This document shows positions 46,976-59,126 of a stretch of 64,000 nucleotides of DNA, in pieces (within the stretch, counting starts at the first letter, position 1; the number at the start of each line of letters is the position of its first letter). Origin of the DNA: Culex pipiens pallens (Eukaryota > Arthropoda > Insecta > Diptera > Culicidae); assembly GCF_016801865.2 (NCBI RefSeq), contig NC_068937.1, forward strand, positions 126,193,429 through 126,257,428. Direction: 5' to 3'. The position numbers and the translations under genes were made by a program. The notes beneath the pieces are model-generated. The model saw only the letters and a list, made by a program, of their open reading frames with translations, was not told the origin of the DNA and did no database searches.

Positions 46976-47944
46976 TAGCCAGAACTTCAATATTAGTAAA
47001 AAATGTTTCAAGCAAAACAAAAAATCTACTTCCGAAGCTCATCAAACTTCCCAAAATGAGAGGAGAAACTCAAACAAACAAATCAAATTTCCACCTCCAT
47101 CGCAAGACCACGAAGACACTGGCCTAGAACTTTTGCACGTGGGGCGCCAACAATCGAAACTGACACGAAATCAATAAATTGGCGCAAACAGCATTATATA
47201 TAATATATACGCTTGGCACAAGTTCTGCCCGGCAATGGTTGTGAAAATCGAATTTCCACATTCACTTTTCACGCCTTCCCCCCCAGAAAAAAAAAAGAAG
47301 CGAAGTTATGAGCAAATACAGGCCAGGCTCGCTTCGTGACTTGGCGGCGCCCAAAGTTAGACACAGCTGACTTTTGGCGGATTCTCCGGTAACGGTTGTC
47401 GATGAGCTTGCATGACTTGACTCTTTTTTTTTGTTGCTTTTTGGAGCACTTTTATTGAAAATTACTTTCCTTTTCAAATTAGAATCCTGTATTTTCATAA
47501 AAATTAAATTAAATGTGTTTTTAAACCTTATTCACGAAATTAATCTTATTCAAAAGAATTTTTTGAGCCAAAAACTTTTTGCAGCATTTACCAACAAATC
47601 TGTGACGAGCACGTTCGAGGGCGTTAAATTTGTGCACTTCACCTTCGATGGGTGGAAAGTTTCGAGAGGGAGCTTTTTCCTCCCCCTCCGAAAGTCGGTG
47701 ATGCACTTGTCACTCTTGCTAGTCAGCACACCGTTTTGGCAGATGTGTGCATATTTTGTGCAGGTGTGTGTTTGTGTGTGTGTGGAAGTGGAAAATTTGG
47801 AGTGCATTTTGCACAGAGTTTAAAATGACGTTATTTTTTACTGAGTGGATGCCGGAGGAAAAAGTGCGCGTTCTGAATTCATTTGCATCAAATAAATGGC
47901 ACTTGTTGACGGCATTCAGATGAGGATGCTAATGTTATCTTTAT
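46976..47944. other. Unique DNA, no gene recognised
   Basis: Single-copy looking with a (TG)n run at about 47,763-47,782. Frames of 61-130 codons (longest 47,431-47,823 plus) overlap frames on the other strand and have no recognisable domain. Confidence 0.5.
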
Positions 47945-48395
47945 GCTGAAATAGTAGTTTATGCAACAAGTTGCAAAAAGAGGATTTTTTCAGCACGAGT
48001 CGTACATTTATCCAACGAGGTACACCGAGTTGGATAAATACGACGAGTGATGAAAAAATCAATTTTTGCAACGAGGTCCATACAACGTTTTTTGCAATTC
48101 CGAAAAACACCTTTTCAACAGAATTATAGGACAAATGTCCATGCATTGAGTCAATGAATCGTGTAAATCAAAAAAATGTTGAAAAGTACAACTTTTCAAA
48201 ACAAGTGCTGAAAAGTTCAACTTTTCAGCATCCATTTCAGTGCTGAAAAGTAGAACTTTTCAGCATTTGTTTTGAAAAGGGTTACTATTCCATTCTGTTA
48301 TTTTTGGTACAGAAAAGTAGGCTGTTTCGTCGTCCAAGAATGACAGGAAATGTTAGTAGTTTCATGACGGAATTGCAAAAAATATTTATTAGTAT
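47945..48395. repeat. Dispersed repeat with clustered palindromes (TGCAACAAGTTGCAAAA family)
   Basis: Contains AGTAGTTTATGCAACAAGTT at the left, a TCGTACATTTATCCAACGAG / TTGGATAAATACGACGA inverted pair, and three palindromes at 48,179-48,199, 48,207-48,229 and 48,242-48,264 with AAAAGT...ACTTTT cores. Related sequence occurs at 53,310-53,510, and a short scrap near 59,945 (GTTCATGCAACAGGTTGTAA). Exact element ends are unclear. Confidence 0.55.
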
Positions 48396-49346
48396 CTTTA
48401 AAGAGATAAATTTTGATAAAATTTGATAAATTTAATCTTTATGTTGTTTACGAAAACGGGTGTACCCCATTTGGCAGAATGGACATTTGGCATAATGGAC
48501 GTTTGTCAAAATTGGTCCAATACATCAGGGACGTTTGGCATAATGGACATTTGGCATAACTGTTACTTGCTTCATTTTTGATTCGTTGAATTAGTATTTC
48601 TTAGTTTTAAGAATTGATTTTTTCCTTTTTTTATGGTTTTTTAAAAGATTATGTTTTTTTTAGATCTGGTATTTTAACCCTAATTGATGTAAATTGTTAC
48701 CTTTTTTTGAACAATTCACAATAAAACTTTTTAGTGAAATGAAATACAAAAAAAAAGTTTAAAGAAGGAAAAATCTCTTGATGGCTTTACATTTTTCCCC
48801 TTTCAAAATATTTAGCAAAAATGTTTATTTTTATTGAAATTTTCCCTTCTTTTATTCAAAACCTCTTAAATGTTGTTTGAGCTTTTCCAATGCAATTTTT
48901 GCAATCTCTTACTCAAAATCTAACTTGAAGCAGGGCAAATCTCTCAAAAGTTTCACATTTTTCCCTTCTTTTTCCAAATTGAATCTTTAGAAGGGATGCA
49001 CATTTTTCTCTTATTTAAATATTTTGCAATTAAGATTTTAATGCAATTTCCCTTCTTAAAGTTTTTTTTAATAAAAGAAGCCAAAATACAATTTTTTTGC
49101 GATATATTTAAAGAAGGGCATAACTTACATCACTTTATTGGATAGAATTTTAAATAAAAAAGGAACATTGCATTAAAAGTTGTTGCAAAATATTAAAAAA
49201 GGGAAAAAATTTACTAAATCAGGAAATTTTTCATTTTTAAATTTAAATTTGAAATAAGTGTGTTGCTTTAAAAAGCTTTATTTAAAAAATGCATCTGTTG
49301 GAGAAAATATAGAGGTACTAGATTTTTTTTAAATATTCATCATGTG

Positions 49347-50242
49347 TTAACCCTCTACTGTCTGCCTGTGTGGAACAATCGGACCGCGCACTGGATACAC
49401 AATCTAGAGGTCACCGGTTCGAATCCCGAGGCAGACGCAAAAAATTCTAAGTGTTAATATAGGTATTCGGTGCCCTCTCCCCGTGCCATACCTTCACACT
49501 TAGGAGACGCGGGAGGCGGAGTCTTGTCGCAAAAAGAACGATACACGCCTGTGGATCCGTTGACGAAACCGCAAGGTTTAAGAGGGCCACATTATAAGGT
49601 GTTACGTCAATTCCGTTTTTAACCCTCTACTGCCCAAATTTTTTTCGATTTTTTTTATTTTTCCCGTGTTCAGGAGGTTATTTTGAGCAACTTTTGTTCT
49701 ACGAAAAACTTTAGTTCTCTTGTTTTATGTTTTTGTTGTTTCAATTTTAGTATTTTAATCTGCATTTTTTTTTGCTTAGTTTATTTTTGTTATTTGTAGT
49801 ATTTGGCCTACTCTACCACCTCCTATCATTACATTTTACCTATCTAATTTTTTCATGTTTTTACAATAACTTTTTAATTTTTTTGCATGTTTTTCACATT
49901 TTCTGCCATAAAATGGCACCATGATCATTTAAATTGTAAAAAACTGCGTAGAGGCATAGTCTGAGGCACTAGAAAAATTACTGCATACTTCTTTTTACTT
50001 AAAATATAAGAAATGTAAGTAAAAAACACTACTAAAGTTGACTTCTAAAAAAAATACATTTTTAAAAAACATTGGCAAAGTCACATAAAACAAGTAAAAC
50101 TTCCAACCCATAAATTTTCTAAAATTTTAAGAGTTTTTCTTTCCAATGCTTTTCAAAGTATAAAAATTGATTGAAAAACGGATTTTTGGCGATTTTTCAA
50201 ATCGAAACCCATCTAAAGGTGGGTTGGGTTGTAGAGGGTTAA
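49347..50242. mobile_element. TTAA-flanked MITE (CCCTCTAC ends), split by a SINE
   Basis: TTAA followed by CCCTCTACTG at the left and GTAGAGGG followed by TTAA at 50,231-50,242 on the right. Ends plus a TTAA duplication are the piggyBac-type pattern (inference from target site). A SINE (49,361-49,618) entered 10 bp inside the left terminus and duplicated it. The remaining interior (49,633-50,230) is AT-rich and non-coding. Confidence 0.8.
49361..49618 (+). mobile_element. tRNA-derived SINE with perfect 14-bp target duplication
   Basis: Flanked by TTAACCCTCTACTG at 49,347-49,360 and 49,619-49,632. The head is tRNA-like: TCTGCCTGTGTGGAACAATC at the start, B box GGTTCGAATCC at 49,416-49,426, and GAGGCAGAC closing the acceptor-like stem. 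The tail includes GGTGTTACGTCAATTCC. The perfect duplication suggests recent insertion. Confidence 0.92.
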
Positions 50243-50328
50243 AGTGCAATTGTCTGTTAAAAAACTATAAATTATTATTCTTTTAAAAAAATAGTTTAAC
50301 ACATAAAAAATAGCAATAATATAATTAT

Positions 50329-51408
50329 GGGTCATTCCAGGTCAACTGGATACACTTTTGGACTCGACCTTCACCGGTTTGGACCAAACTTGGAGGGAAC
50401 GTTCATCTATCGATAGTTAACAGAAATCCCAAGTTTGGTGCTGATTGGACCATCCCTCTATTTTAGCACCGCCCTCTTTTTTGACGATTTTCTAAAAAAC
50501 TTTTTTCTTCTTTTAATCATAACTTTTCAACTTATTGAGGAAAAGACTTTCTACAGGTTGCATTTTATAGAAAATTGTCCAAGGAACTCGATATAAATAA
50601 AATTTTAACCCTTAAATGCCCACTAGTATTAAATTTTTACGTTTTAAGTATTAAAATTCAGTTTTGACCAATTCCGTATATTTTTATTTGTTTTATTTTA
50701 TCACCATCGTGTTCCCCGGACAATTTTACATAATAATCAATGTATACCTCAAACTAAAATGAACTATTGGCGAGATACTGCGATTTAACTGAAAAAAAGT
50801 TCGGTTTTGCGCAGCACTCGGAAGTACATGGTGTACTTTTCAACAAAAAAGGATGAATTCCGCATAGTACGATTTTTATTTGTGAGAAACTTATTTCGGA
50901 TTTAAAATTCATAGAACAGAGTGCAGCGCAAAATCAAACTTTTTTCAGTAAAACCGCTGTTTCTCGCCAATAGTTCATTTTAGTTTGAAGTAAACATTGA
51001 TTATTACGTAAAATTGTCCGGGGAACACGATGGTGATAACATAAAACGAATAAAAATATACGGATTTGGTCAAAACTGAATTTTAATACTTAAAACGTTA
51101 AAATATAATACTAGTGGGCATTTAAGGGTCAAAATTTTATTTTTATCGAATTTCTTTAACAATTTTCTATAAAATGCAACCTGTAGAAAGTCCTTTGCTT
51201 CAATAATTGCAAAGTTATGATTAAAAGAAAAAAAAGTGTTTTTGAAAATCGTTAAAAAAGAGGGCGGTGCCAAAAATAGAGGGATGGTCCTATCAGCACC
51301 AAACTTGGGACTTCTGTTAGCTATCGATAGATTAATGTTCTCTCCAAGTTTGGTCCAAATCGGTGCAGGTCGAGTCCAAAAGTGTACTCAGTTGACCTGG
51401 AATGACCC
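50329..51408. mobile_element. 1.08-kb palindromic foldback (GGGTCATTCCAGGTC ends)
   Basis: The left terminus GGGTCATTCCAGGTCAACTG is repeated inversely at 51,389-51,408. The arms (about 50,329-50,825 and 50,940-51,408) pair nearly throughout, including GGGGAACACGATGGTGATAA. The ~115-bp loop holds GGAAGTACATGGTGTACTTT. TTAT on both sides (50,325-50,328 and 51,409-51,412) may be the target duplication. Frames inside are mirror artefacts. Confidence 0.9.
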
Positions 51409-51459
51409 TTATGCCAAATGTCCTTCTGGAAAACCCGTTATGCCATATGGGGTACACCC

Positions 51460-53309
51460 CCAATTAAATGTCATCATCAAGTTCACTATACTTTCAAAAT
51501 GACTACTTTCATCTGAAAACTGAAAACTTACTTCATTTTGTCTTTATGTTTTTGGATGATCGCAAACATAATATTTTTGTTATAAACATTTACAAAATGA
51601 TTGAAAATCTTGAGTTTGCAAAAAGAATTGAAGCGAATAGAATTGAGATTTGCTAACAAAAACTAAGCAATAAAAATATCAATAAATGCTGGACATGCTC
51701 TGCAGGGGAGCCACTATTCATCGTTCAACACTGTTCAATGTGGTTTTGAAATGCATCGCCATTTTACGATTCTTTTTCCCCCAATCTATTGCGAAAACTC
51801 TCCAGGTCACCAGAACAGCAGGATGGCGAAATAAAATAAAAAAAGATTGTTCTGAAGGTTGAAAAAAAACCGATCGTAAAATTGCCAGTCAGCATGAGTT
51901 TTTAGAACTGAGATAAAGACAAATACTTTTGGTTTGCTCTGCGGGAGACGGGGGAAGGAAAAAAAAACTCCCGGGAAAATATACATCTACTGCCCGCAGG
52001 GACGGTCGGTCACAAACTGAAGACCACCGTCCGGGGTGAGATACTAATTAATTTATGGCTGCAATCAGAGGTAGACCCGCAGGCAGCAGCCGCAGCTCAG
52101 CAGCAGTTGGAAAATGAAATTTTCAAATGTAAGCACTCGTTTTTCACTTCGAGCGGGAAAGGGAAACTTTCCAACACAAACATGTCCGCAGAACGTGGCA
52201 AGATTTGTGGGATTAAACGACTTTAAAGAGTTGCTGTACTTGGACGGGCAGGGAGTGAGGTAACTTAAATTGAAAAAGTTAAAAGCTTTTCCGCAGAATC
52301 CGACGGCGCCGACGGCAACTTTCAACATTTTGTCGCGTGTGTGTGTGTGTCTCGTTGAAGAGTTCACGGAAATTGTAAGCTGAGGCTTATCACCCTGGAT
52401 GTTCACATGTGAGTCGAAGACTCTTGCTGTTTTTTGGTGCGGATTCTCGAGAATTTTGCCCATGTTTTGGTCGGGAAACCTTCACGAGCTTCAAATTTTG
52501 TGATGATTCTGGTTAATTCATGTTCTGATTACGGATTAGCTTAACCTTTCGGAAACCATCTTTCCGGAAACGTCTTACAAGAGTTCCGCATTTGCGTTTG
52601 CTGCCAAGAGGTAGACACAATTTATGTAAATGAAATCACGACAAGATTTATTCATGGCTACAACTTGGCTAGAGATAAGCTCAGCCCTCAACCTGAACTA
52701 TTCCAGCAAGTAACTTAGACGTTCCGTATGACTGCTAATGGTTAGTGTGTTGGGTTTGAGTTCTACGAAACAAGATAACTTTTCCCAATGAATATTCATC
52801 ATTTGGGTGAAGGAACACCCTCCTTCTCAATCCCCACAGAGACAGTTCGACATGTGCTAGACATCCCACAAGGAGAAGAACTTAAATCTCCCCGAGAAAC
52901 TAGTGGCGTAGCACGCGCCATAATTCACACTGTCGGTGCGGAGAACATGGGAAGGTTCTGCTCAACTTGCTCTAAATGAGATCGGGTACAGTCTGGAAAG
53001 TGGTCCCCTTACGGTTTTGACACTCGCTGGCGTACCATTGGTGAGAGACGAGAGCGCATATTTCACACGTCATTAATCTTGAATGGAAATTGGTCCATCG
53101 ATCTGGAGTGAGAGCGAGGGATCGACCCAAAGTATGGAGTAGTCCGATGAGGTCCGCAACAGGTCGAAGTTATCACCTAATCTAATAAAGTTGAAGTAAA
53201 CGGCGTGCAAATTGGGGCTGATGCTCGTGCTGGGGGTGTTGGTACAAAACGGGATGATAATATATACGTGTTAGATACTTTCTATCAGCTTTGCAATTAT
53301 AATCCATTT
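51460..53309. other. Unique DNA, no gene recognised
   Basis: 51,460-51,900 is AT-rich. 51,950-53,250 is moderate-GC single-copy looking DNA. A 132-codon minus frame (52,065-52,463) and a 63-codon plus frame (52,788-52,979) have no recognisable domain. A (GT)n run lies near 52,337-52,350. Confidence 0.5.
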
Positions 53310-53510
53310 TGAAAAGTTGCACACAACATTTTTTGCATTTCAGAAACATATCCTTGAGGAGGGGTTTTCAGTGAAACGTTTTTTCCCTGCTTTAGTTTAG
53401 CTTCAATGTGTTTGGTTTACTCAAACCTAAAACAGTGTCGTATAGCATAACTTTTCGAGACATGTGCTGAAAAGAGTCATTTTTCAGCACTTTATTTAAT
53501 GTTTGGCTAT
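53310..53510. repeat. Diverged relative of the 47,945-48,395 repeat
   Basis: Shares AAAAGTTGCACACAACATTTTTTGCA-like sequence (near 53,314) and GTGCTGAAAAGAGTCATTTTTCAGCAC (53,465-53,491) with that repeat, but is strongly diverged and without defined ends. Confidence 0.45.
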
Positions 53511-53614
53511 GAGAAGACCATTGAAACTATATTTTAAAGTTTAGACGCCTCAGGAGGGAAAGCATTTTTTTTTTCGAAAAAAGACCGAAATCATCAAAAT
53601 AACAAAGAATTCAT

Positions 53615-56600
53615 AAATGGCTAAAATAACTAAAATTACCAAAATTACCAAAATTACCAAAATTACCAAAATTACCAAAATTACCAGAATTACCAAAATT
53701 ACCAAAATTACCAAAATTACCAAAATTACCAAAATTACCAAAATTACCAAAATTACCAAAATTACAAAAATTACAAAAATTACCAAAATTACCAAAATTA
53801 CCAAAATTACCAAAATTACCAAAATTACCAAAATTACCAAAATTACCAAAATTACCAAAATTACCAAAATTACCAAAATTACCAAAATTACCAAAATTAC
53901 CAAAATTACCAATATTACCAAAATTACCAAAATTACCAAAATTACCAAAATTACCCAAATTACCCAAATTACCAAAATTACCAAAATTACCAAAATCACC
54001 AAAATTACCAAAATTACCAAAATAACCCAAATGGCCAAAATTACCAGAATTACCAAACTGACCCAAATGACGCCAATGACTAAAATGACAAAATGACCAA
54101 AATTGACAAAATTCCCAAAATTACCAAAATAAGCAAAATGACCAAAATGACCAAAATGACAAAAATTACCAAAATTACCAAAATGACCAAAAAGACCTAA
54201 ATGACGAAAATGACGCAAATGACTGAAATGACCAAAATGACCAAAATTGCCAAAATTACCAAAATTACCAAAATTACCAAAATTACCAAAATTACCAAAA
54301 TTACCAAAATTACCAAAATTACCAAAATTACCAAAATGACCAAAATGACGCAAATGACCAAAATGAGCAAAATTACTAAAATGACAGAAATGACCAAAAT
54401 TACCAAAATTACCAAAATTACCAAAATGACCAAAATTACCAAAATGACCAAAATGACCAAAATGACCAAAATGACCAAAATGACCAAAATGACCGAAATG
54501 ACCAAAATGCCTAAAATTACTAAAATTACAAAAATTACCAAAATGACCAAAATGACCAAAATGACCAAAATTACAGAAAAAGACGGAAATGACGAAAATT
54601 ACGAAAATTAAGAAAATGGCAAAAGTTACGAAATTACGAAAATTACGAAAATTACGAAAATTACGAAAATTACGAAAATTACGAAAATTACGAAAATTAC
54701 GAAAATTACGAAAATTACGAAAATTACGAAAATTACGAAAATTACGAAAATTACGAAAATTACGAAAATTACGAAAATTACGAAAATTACGATAATTACG
54801 AAAATTACGAAAATTACGAAAATTACGAAAATTACGAAAATTACAAAAATTACGAAAATTACGAAAATTACGAAAATTACGAAAATTACGAAAATTACGA
54901 AAATTACGAAAATTACGAAAATTACGAAAATTACCAAAATGACAAAAATGACCAAAATTACCAAAATAACCAAAATGACGAAAATAACGAAAATTGCGAA
55001 AATTACGAAAATTACGAAAATTACGAAAATTACGAAAATTACGAAAATTACGAAAATTACGAAAATTACGAAAATTACGAAAATTACAAAAATTACGAAA
55101 ATGAAGCAAATGAAGCAAATGACCAAAATAAGCAAAATGACCAAAATGACCAAAATGACCTAAATGACGAAAATGACGCAAATGACTAAAATGAACAAAA
55201 TGACCAGAATTGCCAAAATTACCAAAATTACCAAAATGACCAAAATGACGCAAATGACCAAAATGAGCAAAATTACTAAAATGACAGAAATGACCAAAAT
55301 TACCAAAATGACCAAAATGACCAAAATGACCAAAATGACCAAAATGACCAAAATGACCAAAATGACCAAAATGACCGAAATGACCAAAATGCCTAAAATT
55401 ACTAAAATTACTAAAATTACCAAAATGACCAAAATGACCAAAATTACAGAAAAAGACGGAAATGACGAAAATTACGAAATTTACGAAAATGACAAAAGTT
55501 ACGAAATTACGAAAATTACGAAAATTACGAAAATTACGAAAATTACGAAAATTACGAAAATTACGAAAATTACGAAAATTACGAAAATTACAAAAATTAC
55601 GAAAATTACGAAAATTACGAAAATTACGAAAATTACGAAAATTACGAAAATTACGAAAATTACGAAAATTACGAAAATGACGAAAATGACGAAAATTACC
55701 AAAATGACCAAAATGACCAAAATGACCAAAATGACAAAAATGACCAAAATTACCAAAATAACCAAAATGACGAAAATTACGAAAATTGCGAAAATTACGA
55801 AAATTACGAAAATTACGAAAATTACGAAAATTACGAAAATTACGAAAATTACGAAAATTACGAAAATTACGAAAATTACGAAAATTACGAAAATTACGAA
55901 AATTACGAAAATTACGAAAATGAAGCAAATGAAGCAAATGACCAAAATAAGCAAAATGACCAAAATGACCAAAATGACCAAAATGACCAAAATGACCAAA
56001 ATGACCAAAATGACCAAAATGACCTAAATGACGAAAATGACGCAAATGACTAAAATGAACAAAATGACCAGAATTGCCAAAATTACCAAAATTACCAAAA
56101 TGACCAAAATGACGCAAATGACCAAAATGACCTGAATGACCTAAATGACGAAAATTACGCAAATGACTGAAATGACCAAAATGACCAAAATGACCAAAAT
56201 TGCCAAAATTACCTAAATGACCTAAATGACGAAAATGACGCAAATGACTGAAATGACCAAAATGACCAAAATTGCCAAAATAACCTAAATGACCTAAATG
56301 ACGAAAATTACGCAAATGACTGAAATGACCAAAATGACCAAAATTACCAAAATTACCAAAATTACCAAAATGACGCAAATGACCAAAATGACCAAAATGA
56401 CCAAAATTACCAAAATTACCAAAATGACCAAAATGACCAAATTGACCAAAATGACCAAAATGAACAAAATGAACAAAATGACCAAAATGAACAAAATGAC
56501 CAAAATGAACAAAATGACCAAAATGACCAAAATGTCCAAAATGACCAAAATGAACAAAATGACCAAAATGAACAAAATGACCAAAATGACCAAAATTGCC

Positions 56601-57140
56601 AAAATTACCTAAATGACCTAAATGACGAAAATTACGCAAATGACTGAAAAGACCAAAATTACCAAAATTACCAAAATTACCAAAATTACCAAAATTACCA
56701 AAATGACGCAAATAACCAAAATGACCAAAATGACCAAAATTACCAAAATTACCAAAATGACCAAAATGACCAAAATGACCAAAATGACCAAAATGACCAA
56801 AATGACCAAAATGAACAAAATGAACAAAATGACCAAAATGAACAAAATGACCAAAATGACAAAAATGACCAAAATGACCAAAATGACCAAAATGAACAAA
56901 ATGACCAAAATGAACAAAATGACCAAAATGACCAAAATGACCAAAATGACCTAAATGACCAAAATGAACAAAAAGACCAAATGACCAAAAATGACCAAAA
57001 TTACGGAAGTAACGGAAATGACACAAATTAAGAAAATTACGAAAATTACAAAAAATACGAAAATTACGAAAATTACGAAAATTACGAAAATTAAAAAAAT
57101 TACGAAAATTACGAAAATTACGAAAATGACTAAAGTAACC
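53615..57140. repeat. Complex 9-bp satellite (AAAATTACC, AAAATGACC, AAAATTACG, AAAATGAAC)
   Basis: About 390 tandem 9-bp units in at least four variants arranged in blocks: mainly AAAATTACC to 54,050, mixed AAAATGACC/AAAATTACC, AAAATTACG blocks at 54,630-54,930, 54,985-55,100, 55,500-55,680 and 55,790-55,920, and AAAATGAAC-containing blocks at 56,455-56,590 and 56,810-56,970. Marker units show higher-order repeats with offsets of 873, 864, 819 and 324 bp, all multiples of 9. The 1,220-codon minus-strand frame (NFR, GHF and VIL triplets) and the plus-strand TKI/TKM frames follow from the 9-bp period and are not proteins. The unit resembles the AAAATTGAC satellite of arrays 1-4. Confidence 0.97.
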
Positions 57141-59026
57141 AAAGTGATTGAATAAATGAATTAATGAATGATGAATTTCAATGGAATTAGACGTGCAATC
57201 AACTGGATACAATAAACTAATGCCATCTCGTAGTCTTTTGCCACTTGCAAGAATAAGCCTGAATGTAGACTGCAGTGCAACGCAGCTTTTGCTGGAGCCG
57301 CATTCTGATTCTGACCAACATGATATTTATGATGCTAAGTTTTTTTTTTTCATAAATTGACTTTTTTGCTCTGAATTTAACTTAAACTTATCTGAAGCGA
57401 ATATAAAAATAATTACCTTCGACATTTCAAAACTATTTTTAGTCTACACATCAATTTTCTCAACGAAAAAGAGGCATGAAAATTTTGATGAGAATGAGAA
57501 TGCACCCAACCACATGCTTTTCAATGTTGTTGTTTACACTTGAGAGCAGCGCGGGAGAGATGTCAAATCTCCTCTGCGACGGCAGTGCCACAAACGGCTT
57601 GCCATTTTCAATAAAACCGTTGCAAGCTTTTACACAAATTGGTGATCGAGCCAAAACGTATGTTGTCTGTGCTTAGGGCATGATAGATTAGTTTAAAAAT
57701 ATTTGAAATTTTACTGTACATTCTAGAAAAACATCCTATTTTTTCTGAAAACTTATATTTCTTAAATCTTATCTTATTTACGAGGCCACCAAAAAACCTA
57801 TTTTTTCGACATTTTTATTTTTAAAACTGCTGTATCTTCCCAATAATTTATTGGACATAGGACAATGGTCAATATGGAGACTTTTATGTAAAATTGTCTG
57901 AGAAATCGATTTCCACTATCGGCTTTTAAAAATTTTAACGTTTAGACCACTATTCAAAAAACCAGTTATAGTAAATGGTTTTTATATGTTTTATTCATCC
58001 TGCATTTTTCTTCAGTCTTTTTGTTTCATCTTAGGCTATTTCCTCAACAAAAAAATCGTGACATCACCATTAAATATAACTTTTATACTTAAAAATCAAA
58101 AATCTCATGGAAGTGGCGTGTATTTCTATTTCAATGTACTTTTTTCAGACAGTCCGTCAAAATTCCTACAAGTTTTTCTTTGACCACTTTTTGATACTAT
58201 GCAACGGCTTCGAGGTACAGTAATGTTTAAATTGCAAAATACAAAAATATTTTAATTACTTACGCCCTTCTCAAATGTTATTGTTCGTTGTTGTTGTTCG
58301 AATACAATTGGCTCCATACACAAAAAATTGCTTATATAGGCCTAGGATAACTTTTCTACAAAGTTTCATTGAAATCGGAGAGGGTTTTTCGTCAGTATAT
58401 ACAATGCCAACTAAAGCACAGATTATTATAATCAATTTGTAATAAGTATCATCCATAACTGATTCTTGGGGGGGCTGGTCATAAAAAACACTGTACAAGT
58501 GTTAAAATCTGTTCCTCAAGACGATAAACAATTATCGGTCGGTTTAAAATGGGACCATAAAAAAAATATTTTTTTGAATTACCCATACACAGTTTTTGTA
58601 GCGTGGATGGATTACGAGCAGATATCTTTCGATAATTCTATCGTCTATTATTGAGAGTGTGCTTGATCTTACTCTACTTCCGTCCCTTCTCCTGAAGTGT
58701 CCTCGTAGTTTATGGATGACTCCTTAAGCCCTTTTTTCTCACGATTTAAACTGTAAAAAAATCTGTTTGGATGCCTCTTAGTTTATGCAAGAGCAATTTG
58801 AGTACACAGCTTGCTAGAGAATTGTTAAATATCATGCGTCTCCTCCAAATTGATTAAAGTAACAACTTTATAAGGAGACGCTTGGTACTTGAAACTTACC
58901 AGCTTGAAATGTCTTTATAGTGTCAGTTCAGTTTTGGCTGTACATTTTTATTCATATGGGGATATCATCCTTTTTGTTGTCTTTCGAAGTTGATATCAGG
59001 TTCCAACCTCCCTCCAACGAACAGTG
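57141..59026. other. Unique to AT-rich DNA up to the assembly gap
   Basis: No gene recognised. 57,480-57,680 has a 66-codon plus frame in moderate-GC DNA without a domain. 57,840-57,960 contains TATGTAAAATTGTCTGAGAA, similar to arm sequence of the foldback families here. A hairpin with GCGTCTCCT / AGGAGACGC arms lies at about 58,839-58,886. Confidence 0.5.
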
Positions 59027-59126
59027 NNNNNNNNNNNNNNNNNNNNNNNNNNNNNNNNNNNNNNNNNNNNNNNNNNNNNNNNNNNNNNNNNNNNNNNNNN
59101 NNNNNNNNNNNNNNNNNNNNNNNNNN
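59027..59126. other. Assembly gap of exactly 100 N
   Basis: One hundred consecutive N. This round number is commonly used for scaffold joins of unknown size, so the order and distance of the two sides are not proven by sequence. Confidence 1.

Larger units (their letters stand above)
48458..51459. mobile_element. ~3-kb composite repeat with GGGTGTACCCCAT termini
   Basis: The left end GGGTGTACCCCATTTGGCAG is followed by several GGACATTTGGCATAA motifs. The right end at 51,409-51,459 is the inverse (TTATGCCAAATGTCC then ATGGGGTACACCC). Between them lie AT-rich DNA (48,560-49,346), a TTAA MITE with a SINE (49,347-50,242) and a foldback (50,329-51,408). No transposase was found. Confidence 0.65.

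Noticed and set aside
49361..49435. A genuine tRNA gene on the plus strand
   Set aside because: It is the head of a SINE flanked by a perfect 14-bp duplication.
53550..57212. 1,220-codon minus-strand open frame with NFR/GHF repeats
   Set aside because: It is a translation of the 9-bp satellite; the short non-repeat ends have no signal peptide or domain, and other frames on both strands are equally open.
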